Part shown: positions 7,841 to 16,403 of the stretch, piece after piece
Layout of the letters: each line of letters starts with the position of its first letter
Numbering within the stretch: the first letter of the stretch is position 1
Source: Natrinema gelatinilyticum
GTDB taxonomy: Archaea > Halobacteriota > Halobacteria > Halobacteriales > Natrialbaceae
Length of the DNA: 64,000 nt
Reading direction: 5' to 3'
Assembly (NCBI RefSeq): GCF_024266705.1
Contig: NZ_CP100756.1
Span: 2,976,001 to 3,040,000 of the forward strand
Made by a program: the position numbers and the translations under genes
The notes under the pieces: model-generated
What the model was told of the DNA's origin: nothing
Databases searched by the model: none
Seen by the model: the letters and a program-made list of their open reading frames with translations, nothing else

Positions 7841-9550
7841 ATGGCACTACGCAACGACAAGGCGGTACAGGCCGCACGCGACATCGAACTGAAAGAGATC
7901 GAGGACGGCTATACGCTGGTCGGAGGGCCCGAGGACGCGGTGACCGAACAACACGACATCGGTCGCATTCAAGAGACCGACGTTACCCAGGAGATGCTGA
8001 GCAACTCGGGGGACGACCCCGAGGCGTGGCTCATGTACGGCGGAAGCTACGAACAGCACCGGGCCACGACGGCCGACGTCATCACGCCGGAGAACGTCGG
8101 CAATCTCGAGCTCGAGTACGAGATGGCGGTCGGGACGGGATCGAGCATGGAGGGGACGCCCATCGTCGTACCGGGCGACCCGCCGATCATGTACCAGACG
8201 AACGGGCCGAACCACATCAAGGCGATCGATCCCCGCGCGGGCGAGGTCCTCTGGAGTTACACCTACGCGCCACCGATCGGGGTCGAACTCTGCTGTGACG
8301 ACAACAACCGTGGGGCCGCCGTCTTCGGCGACAAGGTATACATGACGACGCTCGACTCGGGCGTCGTCGCGCTGGACCGCTACTCCGGCGAAGAGGTCTG
8401 GTACGCCTCCACCGCCGACCACGAGGAGGGCTACTCCGCGACGTGGGCACCGGTGGTCCGCGACGGGACGATATACACGGGCAGCGCGGGCGGCGAGTAC
8501 GGCGTCGTCGGGTTCATGGCCGCTATAGACGCCGAGAGTGGCGAGATCCAGTGGCAGACCGAGACGCTCCCCGAAGACGAGTGGATCGGCGAGAGCCGCG
8601 AACACGGCTGTGGGACGACCTGGATGACGCCGACGATCGACGAGGAGCGCGACGTTCTCTACACGGCGGTCGCGAACCCCGGGCCGGACTTCGACGGGAC
8701 GGTCCGGCCGGGGCCGAACTTCCCTACCTGTGGGACGATCGCGCTGGATCTGGAGAGCGGCGAGTTCCAGTGGGGGTATCAGGGTAGCCCCCACGACGTC
8801 TGGGACTACGACGCGGTCGCGCCGCGGGTGTTGCTCCGCGACGTGGCCACAGAGAACGGGCAGCAAGACATCGTCGTCGGCTCCGACAAGGTCGGCTGGG
8901 TGTTCCTGCTCGATGCCGAGTCCGGACGGCTCCACGAGCGCAGCCAGGAGATCTGCCAGCACATCAGTATGTGGCAGATGATCCCCCACATCAGCGAGGA
9001 CGAGCGCGTTCCGTTCGTTCCCGGTGCGCCCGGAGGGAACGACTGGCAGCCGCCGTCGTACAACCCGGCGACGGGACTGGTGTACGTCGTCCATCAGAAC
9101 TTCCCGCAGGACCTCTACTGGCGGTACGAGGAGTTCTCCGAGGGCGACCCGTACTGGGGCGGCGGGCTGGACGATCCGGCGTCGGAGTTCCCCGACGAGT
9201 GGAACGGGAACATCACCGCCTTCGCGGCAGTCGATCCGGCAACGGGCGAGCGCGTCTGGCGCGACTGGATCACGAGCCAGGAGGAACGCTATATGTGGGG
9301 CGGATCGCTATCGACCGCGACGGGGCTCGTGTTCAACGGTACTCAGAAGGGGAACTTCGTCGCCTACGACGGCGAGACCGGGGAACGGCTCTGGCAGTAC
9401 GGCTTCGACGTGCCGATCAGCGCCTCGCCGATGAGCTGGTACGACCCCGGGACGGAGAAGCAATACGTCGCCGTCCAGGTCGGCGGGAGCGGCTGGCTCC
9501 GCCAGGGGCCACGCGGCGACACGCTCGCCGTGTTCTCGATGAGCGCCTGA
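7841..9550 (+). CDS. PQQ-dependent alcohol dehydrogenase, lanthanide-type signature
   Basis: 569 residues, an eight-bladed quinoprotein propeller of the methanol/ethanol dehydrogenase family. Recognisable parts: DPEAWLMYGGSYEQHR (about 59-74), the vicinal cysteines Cys151-Cys152 of CCDDNNRG that form the unusual disulfide over PQQ, Glu219 in GGEYGVVG, Asn279 in AVANPGPDF, and SPHDVWDYD with catalytic Asp322. Asp324, two residues later, is the extra aspartate that marks lanthanide-dependent XoxF/ExaF enzymes; calcium enzymes have Ala there. It would oxidise an alcohol or aldehyde and pass electrons to the cupredoxin encoded next. No signal peptide: an in-frame stop lies nine bases before the ATG, so the protein is cytoplasmic or co-exported with a partner. 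Substrate unknown. Confidence 0.9.
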   Translation: MALRNDKAVQAARDIELKEIEDGYTLVGGPEDAVTEQHDIGRIQETDVTQEMLSNSGDDPEAWLMYGGSYEQHRATTADVITPENVGNLELEYEMAVGTGSSMEGTPIVVPGDPPIMYQTNGPNHIKAIDPRAGEVLWSYTYAPPIGVELCCDDNNRGAAVFGDKVYMTTLDSGVVALDRYSGEEVWYASTADHEEGYSATWAPVVRDGTIYTGSAGGEYGVVGFMAAIDAESGEIQWQTETLPEDEWIGESREHGCGTTWMTPTIDEERDVLYTAVANPGPDFDGTVRPGPNFPTCGTIALDLESGEFQWGYQGSPHDVWDYDAVAPRVLLRDVATENGQQDIVVGSDKVGWVFLLDAESGRLHERSQEICQHISMWQMIPHISEDERVPFVPGAPGGNDWQPPSYNPATGLVYVVHQNFPQDLYWRYEEFSEGDPYWGGGLDDPASEFPDEWNGNITAFAAVDPATGERVWRDWITSQEERYMWGGSLSTATGLVFNGTQKGNFVAYDGETGERLWQYGFDVPISASPMSWYDPGTEKQYVAVQVGGSGWLRQGPRGDTLAVFSMSA

Positions 9551-9580
9551 CAGACACCGATACGATTGACACACCAACCC

Positions 9581-10717
9581 ATGACGAACGATCAACGCTC
9601 ACGTGACGTTTCCCGTCGCGGCGTGCTGAAGGGGACGGCGGCGCTGACCGGAACGGCCGCAGCCGCCAGCACCGCAGGCGCGTACCGCGACGCGATCGAC
9701 TTCCCCCTCCCGGCCGTACAGAACGACGACGAGGGGCGCACCTTCTCGCTGCTCGGCATCGTCGGCGGCTGGATGGGGATCTCACCCCACGAAATCGACG
9801 CCGTCTCGAATCCGCCGCTGCGACTGATCGAAGGCGAACAGCACCAGGTCATCTGGACGAACGGCGACGGCGCGACGCACAACTTCAACATCACCAGCGG
9901 CAGCGCAGTCGGCGACCAGGGCGAGATACTCGAGTCCACGCAAACGGTGACCGAACAGGGGGAAACCGTCTCCCTCGAGTTCACGCCCACCGAGGAGATG
10001 TCAGAGTACTTCTGTGCGCCGCACCCGGCCCAGATGCGCGGCCCAATCGAACTGATCGACCCAGACGAGTCCCACGAACTGGTGGTCCACGTCGAGACCG
10101 AGGCCGGCGACCCCCTCGGTGCCGAAGTCACTCTGGACGACAGGCACTCGTTCTCGAACATCGCCGCGCGACCGGATCCGGCCGAGCAGGCCGAAGATCA
10201 GCAGGCCCTCGCCCGGTTCGACCTGCTCGAGAACGGCGAGTACGAACTCCAGGCCTGGACGTACGGCTACGAACAGGTCTCCGATACGGTGACGATCGAC
10301 GGCGCCAATCAGGAAGCGACCGTCACGCTGCCGCCGATCGAGCCCGGCGAACCGACGACCACCTTCTCGATGCGACTCGAGGACGGTCAGTGGGTCGGCG
10401 TCTCCCCCGACAGCATCGCCGACCAGACGAACCCGACGCTCGAACTCGAGGCCGGCCAGCCCTACGCGATCGAGTGGGAGAACGCGATCGGGCGCGACCA
10501 GCCGGCAGGCGAGAACAGACACTACCAGCCGCTGCCCGGCCACAACCTCGTAATCGCCAGCGGCGGCGACACGAACGAGAGGAACACCTACGTTCGCTCC
10601 GACTTCCTCAATCAGGCGGGCGGCTCCCAGACCGTCGAGTTCGTCGCCAGCGAGGAGATGGGCGTCTACCTCGACCAGGCACAGCTCGACGCCATCGGCG
10701 AGATAGACGTCCAGTAG
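9581..10717 (+). CDS. Tat-exported blue copper protein with duplicated cupredoxin domain
   Basis: 378 residues. The twin-arginine signal SRRGVLKG (11-18) precedes an Ala-rich stretch without a clear lipobox Cys. Cupredoxin domain 1 (about 52-158) has type 1 copper ligands His100, Cys145, His148 and Met152 in ATHNFNI and YFCAPHPAQM. Residues about 164-250 look like a carboxypeptidase-regulatory-like beta domain. Domain 3 (about 260-377) is a degenerate repeat of domain 1 (WMGISPHEIDAVSNPPL versus WVGVSPDSIADQTNPTL) in which the ligands Cys, His and Met are replaced by Asp365, Gln368 and Ile372. It begins 30 bases after the dehydrogenase and is its likely electron acceptor outside the cell membrane. 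Confidence 0.88.
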   Translation: MTNDQRSRDVSRRGVLKGTAALTGTAAAASTAGAYRDAIDFPLPAVQNDDEGRTFSLLGIVGGWMGISPHEIDAVSNPPLRLIEGEQHQVIWTNGDGATHNFNITSGSAVGDQGEILESTQTVTEQGETVSLEFTPTEEMSEYFCAPHPAQMRGPIELIDPDESHELVVHVETEAGDPLGAEVTLDDRHSFSNIAARPDPAEQAEDQQALARFDLLENGEYELQAWTYGYEQVSDTVTIDGANQEATVTLPPIEPGEPTTTFSMRLEDGQWVGVSPDSIADQTNPTLELEAGQPYAIEWENAIGRDQPAGENRHYQPLPGHNLVIASGGDTNERNTYVRSDFLNQAGGSQTVEFVASEEMGVYLDQAQLDAIGEIDVQ

Positions 10718-10723
10718 CCCGCT

Positions 10724-10740
10724 CGTCCGATTTTTTCGCC
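10724..10740 (+). terminator. T-tract terminator after the PQQ dehydrogenase operon
   Basis: A run of six T (10731-10736) follows the cupredoxin stop by 14 bases, the usual signal for archaeal transcription termination. No strong hairpin precedes it. Confidence 0.5.
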
Positions 10741-10787
10741 CGTGCGGCTCGTCTTCCGAGGGACCTCGCGCTCCGAGCGGACACGTG

Positions 10788-11672
10788 CTATCGAGCTCGA
10801 TCGAGCGTCACGAGGGCAATTCCCGCGATCACGACGACTGCACCGAGGGCCGTGACAGCGCTCGGATATTCGCCGAGCAAGACGGCCGCGAGCAGGGTCG
10901 CACCCAGCGGTTCTCCGAGCCAGGCGACGCTGACCACGACCGATTCGAGGTGCTTGAGGACCCAGTTGCTCACCGTGTGGCCGATGATACCGGGACCGAC
11001 GGCCAGCCCGACGAAGAGAAGCCACTCGCGGGTCGGATATCCGATATACGCGTGGCCCTGCACGCCAACCAGGAGAAACAGCGTGACCGCACAGACGCCA
11101 TAGACGACGGTCACGTACGGGAACAGCGGAACGCGCTGGCGGATCGAGCGGCCGGCCAGCACGTAGCCGGCGACGGTCACCGCACCGAGCACTGCGAGCG
11201 CGTTGCCGTACAGCGTCGCGTCGGAGAGGCTCGTAGTTCCTGCGTCGCTGACCGTCATGACGGCCGCGCCGGCGATCGTGACGAGGATTCCCAGCACCGT
11301 TTTCGGGCCGACGCGCTCGCCGAGGAGGAGCCCTGCGCCGACCGCGACGAACAGCGGCTGACTCTGGACCAGCGTGACGCTCGCGGCGACGGTCGTGTGT
11401 GCGAGGCTCTCGAACCAGGCCGCGAAGTGGACCGCGAGTGCCGTCCCGGCGACGACGGCACCCCCGAGATCGCAGAGCGAGAGCCGTGCGAACGCCCCGC
11501 GGTGGAAAATGAACGCGACGGGTGCGACCAGCGCCGTCGTGAAGAGCACCCGGTAGAAGGCGGCGACGGAACTCGGGGCCGCACTCCAGCGGACCAGAAT
11601 CGCGCTGGTGCTCGTGGCGAACACGGCGAGGGCGAGCGCGGCCGCGGGTGACACCTCGTAGTCGACGCGCAC
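10788..11672 (-). CDS. EamA/DMT-family transporter
   Basis: 294 residues with about ten hydrophobic segments in the two-times-five arrangement of drug/metabolite transporters (RhaT/YdcZ/EamA type). The first repeat opens with ALALAVFATSTSAILVRWS, the typical 'siplf-r' start, and the second near LGAVTVAGYVLAGRSI. The end WLGEPLGATLLAAVLLGE is characteristic of EamA proteins (WlgE-p). It would export or import a small metabolite across the cell membrane. It converges with the cupredoxin gene and no operon partner is evident. Confidence 0.88.
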   Translation of the reverse strand: MRVDYEVSPAAALALAVFATSTSAILVRWSAAPSSVAAFYRVLFTTALVAPVAFIFHRGAFARLSLCDLGGAVVAGTALAVHFAAWFESLAHTTVAASVTLVQSQPLFVAVGAGLLLGERVGPKTVLGILVTIAGAAVMTVSDAGTTSLSDATLYGNALAVLGAVTVAGYVLAGRSIRQRVPLFPYVTVVYGVCAVTLFLLVGVQGHAYIGYPTREWLLFVGLAVGPGIIGHTVSNWVLKHLESVVVSVAWLGEPLGATLLAAVLLGEYPSAVTALGAVVVIAGIALVTLDRAR

Positions 11673-11750
11673 AGCTATCGCTCTCGCTCGAGCGGTAAAA
11701 CGGGTTCCGGAACCGGCCCCGAACGTGCCGCGGCGGTGGCGTGCGGTCCG

Positions 11751-12347
11751 CTACTCGTTCGGGAGCCGATTTTCCCGGTATATCGACGCGATTTCGAGGT
11801 CGACCTCCTCGAGGCCGACGATGATGTCGTCCTCTGTCAACTCCTCCGCGTCCCACTCTTCGAGAAATGCGATCGCGTCCTCCCGGTCGGCGTAGGGGCG
11901 CGGATCGATGCCCATCGGATCGTCGGCGGCCTCCTCGTCGGTTATGAGAACGAAGTGGGCCGCGGTCGCATCGATGAGATCGCCGGTTTCGTAGTCGGTT
12001 GTCCACGCGCCGGCGATCGGCGACTCCGGCGTCGACGATACTTTGTACGCGAACAGACAGCCCGGCGAGTCAAACACCGCCGCCAGTCCGTTTTCGTGGA
12101 CGAGTTGCCCCTTCCCGAAGTACTTGGTCGCCGGCATCCCGCAGACGGCACAGCGGTGTCCCTCGGGGAACTCGAACGGGCCGTCCGTGACGTTCTCGAT
12201 GGTGGGCTCGTACACGTGTGCAGGGGGTTCGTCACCGCTTTGGTCTTCGGGCTGCTCTCCCCCGAGACAGCCAGCGAAACCCGCGGCCAGTCCCGCCCCG
12301 AGCGAACCCAGAAGTCCCCGGCGCTCGAGCCCATTGCGGTCGGTCAT
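11751..12347 (-). CDS. NosL-like copper-binding lipoprotein
   Basis: 198 residues. A signal peptide with paired arginines (GLERRGLLGSLGAGL) ends in the lipobox AGFAGC, so it should be a lipid-anchored extracellular protein. CAVCGM in GHRCAVCGMPATKYFG is the Cu(I)-binding motif of NosL, the accessory protein of nitrous oxide reductase; the family also serves other copper sites. No nos genes are in this window. A blue copper protein is encoded about 1 kb away, so delivery of copper to that protein is possible but unproven. The ATG at 12347 is preferred because the signal peptide starts there. Confidence 0.82.
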   Translation of the reverse strand: MTDRNGLERRGLLGSLGAGLAAGFAGCLGGEQPEDQSGDEPPAHVYEPTIENVTDGPFEFPEGHRCAVCGMPATKYFGKGQLVHENGLAAVFDSPGCLFAYKVSSTPESPIAGAWTTDYETGDLIDATAAHFVLITDEEAADDPMGIDPRPYADREDAIAFLEEWDAEELTEDDIIVGLEEVDLEIASIYRENRLPNE

Positions 12348-12454
12348 ACGCGATGCTACCGGTGGAACGGTCAAAACGATCTTGGTACGCCCATCGAACG
12401 TCTGCGATGGAATCTGAACGGACCGACCGTCCTCTGGGAACCAGCCGCTATCGG

Positions 12455-12934
12455 TCACTCGAGTCGCGCTTTCGCGAGCCGATGACGGGCCCGGAACATG
12501 GCCTCGAAGCCGACCTGAGAGAGCGGTGCAATCGCATCGCCGATCCCGCCCAGCGGGAGTTCGTAGGTGACCCGATCTCGAACGACCGTTCGGTTGCCGT
12601 CAGCGTAGAAGGCGTGCGTGTGCTCCCACCGGTCGAACGGTCCGTGGACCATCTCGTCGCGAAAGTACGCGGATCCTTCGTGGCGCTCGCGATCCGTGAT
12701 CACCGACGTCCAATGCTGGCGCGGTCCGATTCCGAAGGGGCGGATCGACAGCGCGACCTCCGAACCCGGCTCGAGAACGTCTGGAGACGGCCCACCGTCG
12801 GGACCGATCACGCGTTCGACGCGCAGGTGCATCCAATCGGGTGTGACCGCCTCGAGGCCGGAAATACGAGAGTTGAACTCCCAGACGTCTTCGAACGGTG
12901 AGTCGACGGTCGTTTCACGTTCGTAGGTGGGCAT
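12455..12934 (-). CDS. SRPBCC-family protein
   Basis: 159 residues. The start YERETTVDSPFEDVWEFNSR and the end YELPLGGIGDAIAP are characteristic of START/polyketide cyclase-like (SRPBCC) proteins that bind hydrophobic ligands in a deep pocket. No catalytic residues can be assigned, and ligand and pathway are unknown. It is transcribed in the same direction as the NosL-like gene, 107 bases upstream of it. Confidence 0.82.
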   Translation of the reverse strand: MPTYERETTVDSPFEDVWEFNSRISGLEAVTPDWMHLRVERVIGPDGGPSPDVLEPGSEVALSIRPFGIGPRQHWTSVITDRERHEGSAYFRDEMVHGPFDRWEHTHAFYADGNRTVVRDRVTYELPLGGIGDAIAPLSQVGFEAMFRARHRLAKARLE

Positions 12935-13009
12935 GGATCGTTCACACCTACGGTGGCGAGCATCAAAACGTCGGTCCCGACGACTGACGGCAGATCCAGC
13001 GGTTCGGGG

Positions 13010-13438
13010 TTATTTCAGGCGCTCCTGCAGAAACGACGGATGTGCGGCGGTGACGCCGTCGATTTCGAGCAGTTCTTCGGCGATGATTTCCCCCAGCGAA
13101 TCGCCGTCCTCGGCGCGTACTTCGGCCATCAGCATATGGTCCCCGCTGGAGCTGTACAGTGCTTCGACCTCCTCGAGTTCCTTGATCGCCTGTGTCGCCT
13201 CCACGTAGCGTTCGCTCGCAACGTCGAGTCCGACCAGGGCGATGGTCTGGCTCGAGAGCTTCTTCGGGTTGATGTCGGCCGAGTAGCCGACGATGACTCC
13301 CTCCTCCTCGAGCTGGTTGATGTACTTTCGGACCGTCGGTTTCGAGACGTTCGCCCGCTCGGCAATCTCGGCGTAGGACGCTTGCGCGTCCTCCTCGAGG
13401 ACCTCGAGGATGCGATCTTCCGTCGCCTGGGTGCTCAT
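13010..13438 (-). CDS. Lrp/AsnC-family transcriptional regulator
   Basis: 142 residues: an N-terminal winged helix-turn-helix (EDRILEVLEEDAQASYAEIA, NVSKPTVRKYINQLEEEG) and a C-terminal RAM ligand-binding domain. The helix sequence VSKPTVRKYI is typical of haloarchaeal Lrp homologues, which bind amino acids and control amino-acid and energy metabolism. It lies just downstream of korAB on the same strand, so it may respond to the same carbon/nitrogen balance. A perfect promoter-like AT block before the gene suggests a leaderless transcript. Confidence 0.92.
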   Translation of the reverse strand: MSTQATEDRILEVLEEDAQASYAEIAERANVSKPTVRKYINQLEEEGVIVGYSADINPKKLSSQTIALVGLDVASERYVEATQAIKELEEVEALYSSSGDHMLMAEVRAEDGDSLGEIIAEELLEIDGVTAAHPSFLQERLK

Positions 13439-13459
13439 GTGAGTATGTTTTGCTCCGCC

Positions 13460-13486
13460 GGAAAAATATCTTTTGTATACGAAAAC
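13460..13486 (-). promoter_or_regulatory. Promoter/operator of the Lrp gene
   Basis: On the minus strand the stretch cgtatacaaaagatattttt lies 22-45 bases before the start codon. It combines a TATA-like gatattttt at the expected distance with the self-complementary GTATAC, a plausible autoregulatory Lrp site. Confidence 0.4.
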
Positions 13487-13559
13487 GACGGATGTCCTAC
13501 TGGACGCGGCGGTCAACGGGCGGCACGGAGCCGATCGGCCGCGGACGGGTGCGGCCGAC

Positions 13560-14495
13560 TCAGGTGTGTCGGTCTAGCAGGTCGTAACTGCGCTCCCACT
13601 CGGCGTCGTCGTCGAAGTAGCGCTCGGCCAGCGGCTGATCGGGCATCTCACCGACGGTGTGTTTCTCCTCGGAATACGACGGCCGGTCCTTGTCGACGTA
13701 GTACCGCCCCGTCAGGACGGTCCCTTCGTTGAGCACGTCCTCGGTTTCGTGCATCATCTCGGCGGCCTCGCGCCGGTCGGTTACGTCGAAGTCGTAGTCG
13801 TCGGACTCCTGTACGTCGACGTAGGGGACGTACTGGCGGGCGTCCTTGTTCCACGTCGGACACTGCGTGAGGAAGTCGATGTGGGCGAAGCCGTCGTGTT
13901 CGATGGCCTCTTTGATGATATCCTTGGCCTGATTCGGGTTGACGGCGGCGGTGCGGGCGATGTAGCTCGCGCCAGCGTTCAGCGACAGCGACAGCGGCCG
14001 GATCGGCGTCTTCGCGCTGCCGGACGGTTGGGTCTTGGACTTGTGGCCCTTCGGACTCGTGGGCGAGGTCTGGCCTTTCGTCAGCCCGAAGATTTCGTTG
14101 TTGAACACGATGTAGGTCATGTCGTGGTTTTCCCGGGCCGAGTGGATGAAGTGGTTCCCGCCGATCCCGTAGCCGTCGCCGTCGCCGCCTGCGGCGATGA
14201 CCTCGAGTTCGGGGTTCGCGAGCTTCGCGGCGCGAGCCACGGGCAGCGAGCGCCCGTGGATTGTGTGGAATCCGTACGTGTCCAGGTAGCTGTTCAGTTT
14301 GCCGGAACAGCCGATCCCGGTGACTGTCAGCACCTCCTCGGGCGTCTTACCGACTTCCGGCAGGGCCTGTTTCAGCGCCTTCAGGACGCCGAAGTCGCCA
14401 CAGCCGGGACACCACGTTGGCTGTGGTTCGACGCCGGGGGTGAACTCGTCCCGGTCGATCTCCCGTTCCTCTCCAATCGCGTTGAATGCACTCAT
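13560..14495 (-). CDS. korB: 2-oxoacid:ferredoxin oxidoreductase, beta subunit
   Basis: 311 residues. This subunit binds thiamine diphosphate and a 4Fe-4S cluster. Seen here: WCPGCGDFGV (CxxC of the cluster) near residue 30, GIGCSGKLNSYLDTYGFHT, and the ThDP/Mg motif GDGDGYGIGGNHF with FNNEIFGLTKGQ. With korA it converts 2-oxoglutarate or another 2-oxoacid plus CoA to acyl-CoA and CO2, reducing ferredoxin; haloarchaea use this instead of the NAD-dependent complex. Its start is three bases after the korA stop, so the pair is one operon. The exact 2-oxoacid is inferred from haloarchaeal precedent. Confidence 0.92.
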   Translation of the reverse strand: MSAFNAIGEEREIDRDEFTPGVEPQPTWCPGCGDFGVLKALKQALPEVGKTPEEVLTVTGIGCSGKLNSYLDTYGFHTIHGRSLPVARAAKLANPELEVIAAGGDGDGYGIGGNHFIHSARENHDMTYIVFNNEIFGLTKGQTSPTSPKGHKSKTQPSGSAKTPIRPLSLSLNAGASYIARTAAVNPNQAKDIIKEAIEHDGFAHIDFLTQCPTWNKDARQYVPYVDVQESDDYDFDVTDRREAAEMMHETEDVLNEGTVLTGRYYVDKDRPSYSEEKHTVGEMPDQPLAERYFDDDAEWERSYDLLDRHT

Positions 14496-14498
14496 ATG

Positions 14499-16403
14499 TT
14501 AGTCACCTGTTGCGGGTTCGATCCGTACCTGTGCGGTCGGTTGGCGGTCCTCCTCGGCGAGGTTGACCTCGTAGCCCTCGACGATTTCCGCAGGCTCGAA
14601 GGGCTCGCCGTTGTACTTCAACAGGCTGGTCATTTTGTCGCCGAACCGACCAAGCTCCTTCTGGATCAGACCGCGGAACTGCGCGGTAGCGTTCATCTCG
14701 ACGACCATCGCCTCGTCGACGCTCTCGAGGAACGCCGTCACCTCGGTTTCGGGGAACGGCATCATGTCGGAGACGCCGAGTCCCGCGACGGAGTGGCCGT
14801 TCTCGTTGAGACGTTCGACGGCTTCGCGGACGGCGCCCTGGCTCGAGCCCCAGGTGATGACGCCGTACTCGGCGTTTTCGTCGCCGAAGGTGGTCTGATT
14901 GGAGGTGTGCTCCTCCTCGAGTTCCTCGCGGATGTGCTCGAGCTTTTCGAGTCGGCGGTCCATCTGGAAGACGCGGTTGTTGGGGTCCTCGCTGATGTGA
15001 CCGACCGGGCTGTGTTCGTTGCCAGTCGCGAGGAAGCGACCGCCCTTCTGGCCGGGGAGCGAACGCGGACTGACGCCCTTCTCGGCGTCGTCGTAGTTGA
15101 ATCGTCTGAATTTCCCGCTCGCGTCGTGAGCGGCCTCCCGGAGTTCCTCCTCGCTCATCGTCGAGCCCAGATCCGGCGCGGGTTCGCGGTCGAAGAATTC
15201 CACGTCGACGTTGGTGTTCTCTCCCGAGAGCTTCTGGTCGTAGATGATGATCGTCGGAATCTGGTAGTCCCAGGCGATTTCGAACGCGAGTCTGGTCTGC
15301 TCGTATGCCTCTTCGACGTTCCCGGGCGCGAAGACGACGCGCGAGGAATCGCCCTGACTGGTGTAGAGGACGAACTCGAGGTCGCCCTGTTCGGGTTTCG
15401 TCGGCATTCCGGTCGAGGGCCCGGCCCGCATCGACTCCACGAGGACGAGCGGCGTCTCGGTCATCTCGGCGAGTCCGAGCGGTTCGGACATCAGGGCGAA
15501 CCCGCCGCCCGACGACCCGGACATGGCCTTCGCGCCGGCGTGGCTCGCACCGACCGCGAGCGCCGCCGCGGCGATCTCGTCTTCGACCTGCTCGGAGACC
15601 CCGCCCATGTCGGGGAAGTTCTGGCTGAGGATGGTGAACACGTCCGTCCAGGGCGTCATCGGATAGCCGGCGATGAACCGGCAGCCGGCGTCGATCGCCC
15701 CGTACGCGATCGCGTTCGAGCCCGACAGCAGCGCCTGTTCGGTCTCGTGAGTGCCTTCCGGCGCGCGTAGTTCGTGGTCGAAGTCGTACTCCTCGTTGAT
15801 CGTCTCGTAGGCTTCGTGGAGGATATCGAGGTTCGCCTGGAGGACGTCCCCGCTCATCGCGTCTTCCATCAGGTCCTCGATGTGGTCGAGGTCCATCTCG
15901 AGCAGTGCCGCCGTGACGCCGACGCCGGCGGTGTTTCGCATGACCTCCCGGCCGTACTCCCGCGCGAGCGATCGGAGGTCAAGCGGGAACACGTGCCAGT
16001 CGTTCTCCTCGGCGCGGGCCTCCAGATCGATGTCCGCGACGTCCTCCTCGCTGATGAGGCCCTCGTCGTAGACGATGATTCCGCCCTCGCGGAGCTCATC
16101 GAGATTTTCCGAGAGAGGCTTGATCTCTTCGTTCCCGTAATAGGCCTCTTCCTGCGGGTTACGGGCGAACGAGTCGCCCAGTGCGAGCAGGAAGTTGTAG
16201 CCGTCTCCGCGTGACTGTACCTCGTGGTCTGCGGCCCGAATCTCGACGTAGGTGTGGCCGCCGCGAATTCGCGACGGATAGTGCCGATGGGTGAATACGT
16301 CGAGTCCCGAGCGCATCAGCGCTTTGGCGAAATTCTGGCTCGTCGAGTCGATTCCGTCGCCGGAACCCCCCGCGATTCGCCAGATAAGTTCATCGCTACT
16401 CAT
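14499..16403 (-). CDS. korA: 2-oxoacid:ferredoxin oxidoreductase, fused gamma-alpha subunit
   Basis: 634 residues. The N-terminal gamma domain (about 1-190) begins with WRIAGGSGDGIDSTSQNFA, followed by the alpha (pyrimidine-binding and transketolase-like) domain with GSNAIAYGAIDAGCRFIAGY, PMTPWTD and VEDEIAAAALAVGASHAGAK. GASHAGAKAMSGSSGGGF is typical of KorA/PorA. It partners KorB. The gene begins the korAB operon, and the start ATG at 16403 is preceded by a non-coding region holding its promoter. Confidence 0.92.
   Translation of the reverse strand: MSSDELIWRIAGGSGDGIDSTSQNFAKALMRSGLDVFTHRHYPSRIRGGHTYVEIRAADHEVQSRGDGYNFLLALGDSFARNPQEEAYYGNEEIKPLSENLDELREGGIIVYDEGLISEEDVADIDLEARAEENDWHVFPLDLRSLAREYGREVMRNTAGVGVTAALLEMDLDHIEDLMEDAMSGDVLQANLDILHEAYETINEEYDFDHELRAPEGTHETEQALLSGSNAIAYGAIDAGCRFIAGYPMTPWTDVFTILSQNFPDMGGVSEQVEDEIAAAALAVGASHAGAKAMSGSSGGGFALMSEPLGLAEMTETPLVLVESMRAGPSTGMPTKPEQGDLEFVLYTSQGDSSRVVFAPGNVEEAYEQTRLAFEIAWDYQIPTIIIYDQKLSGENTNVDVEFFDREPAPDLGSTMSEEELREAAHDASGKFRRFNYDDAEKGVSPRSLPGQKGGRFLATGNEHSPVGHISEDPNNRVFQMDRRLEKLEHIREELEEEHTSNQTTFGDENAEYGVITWGSSQGAVREAVERLNENGHSVAGLGVSDMMPFPETEVTAFLESVDEAMVVEMNATAQFRGLIQKELGRFGDKMTSLLKYNGEPFEPAEIVEGYEVNLAEEDRQPTAQVRIEPATGD

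Noticed and set aside
13659..15770. 703-codon open frame on the plus strand over korB/korA
   Set aside because: Antisense shadow; the minus frames encode clear oxidoreductase subunits.
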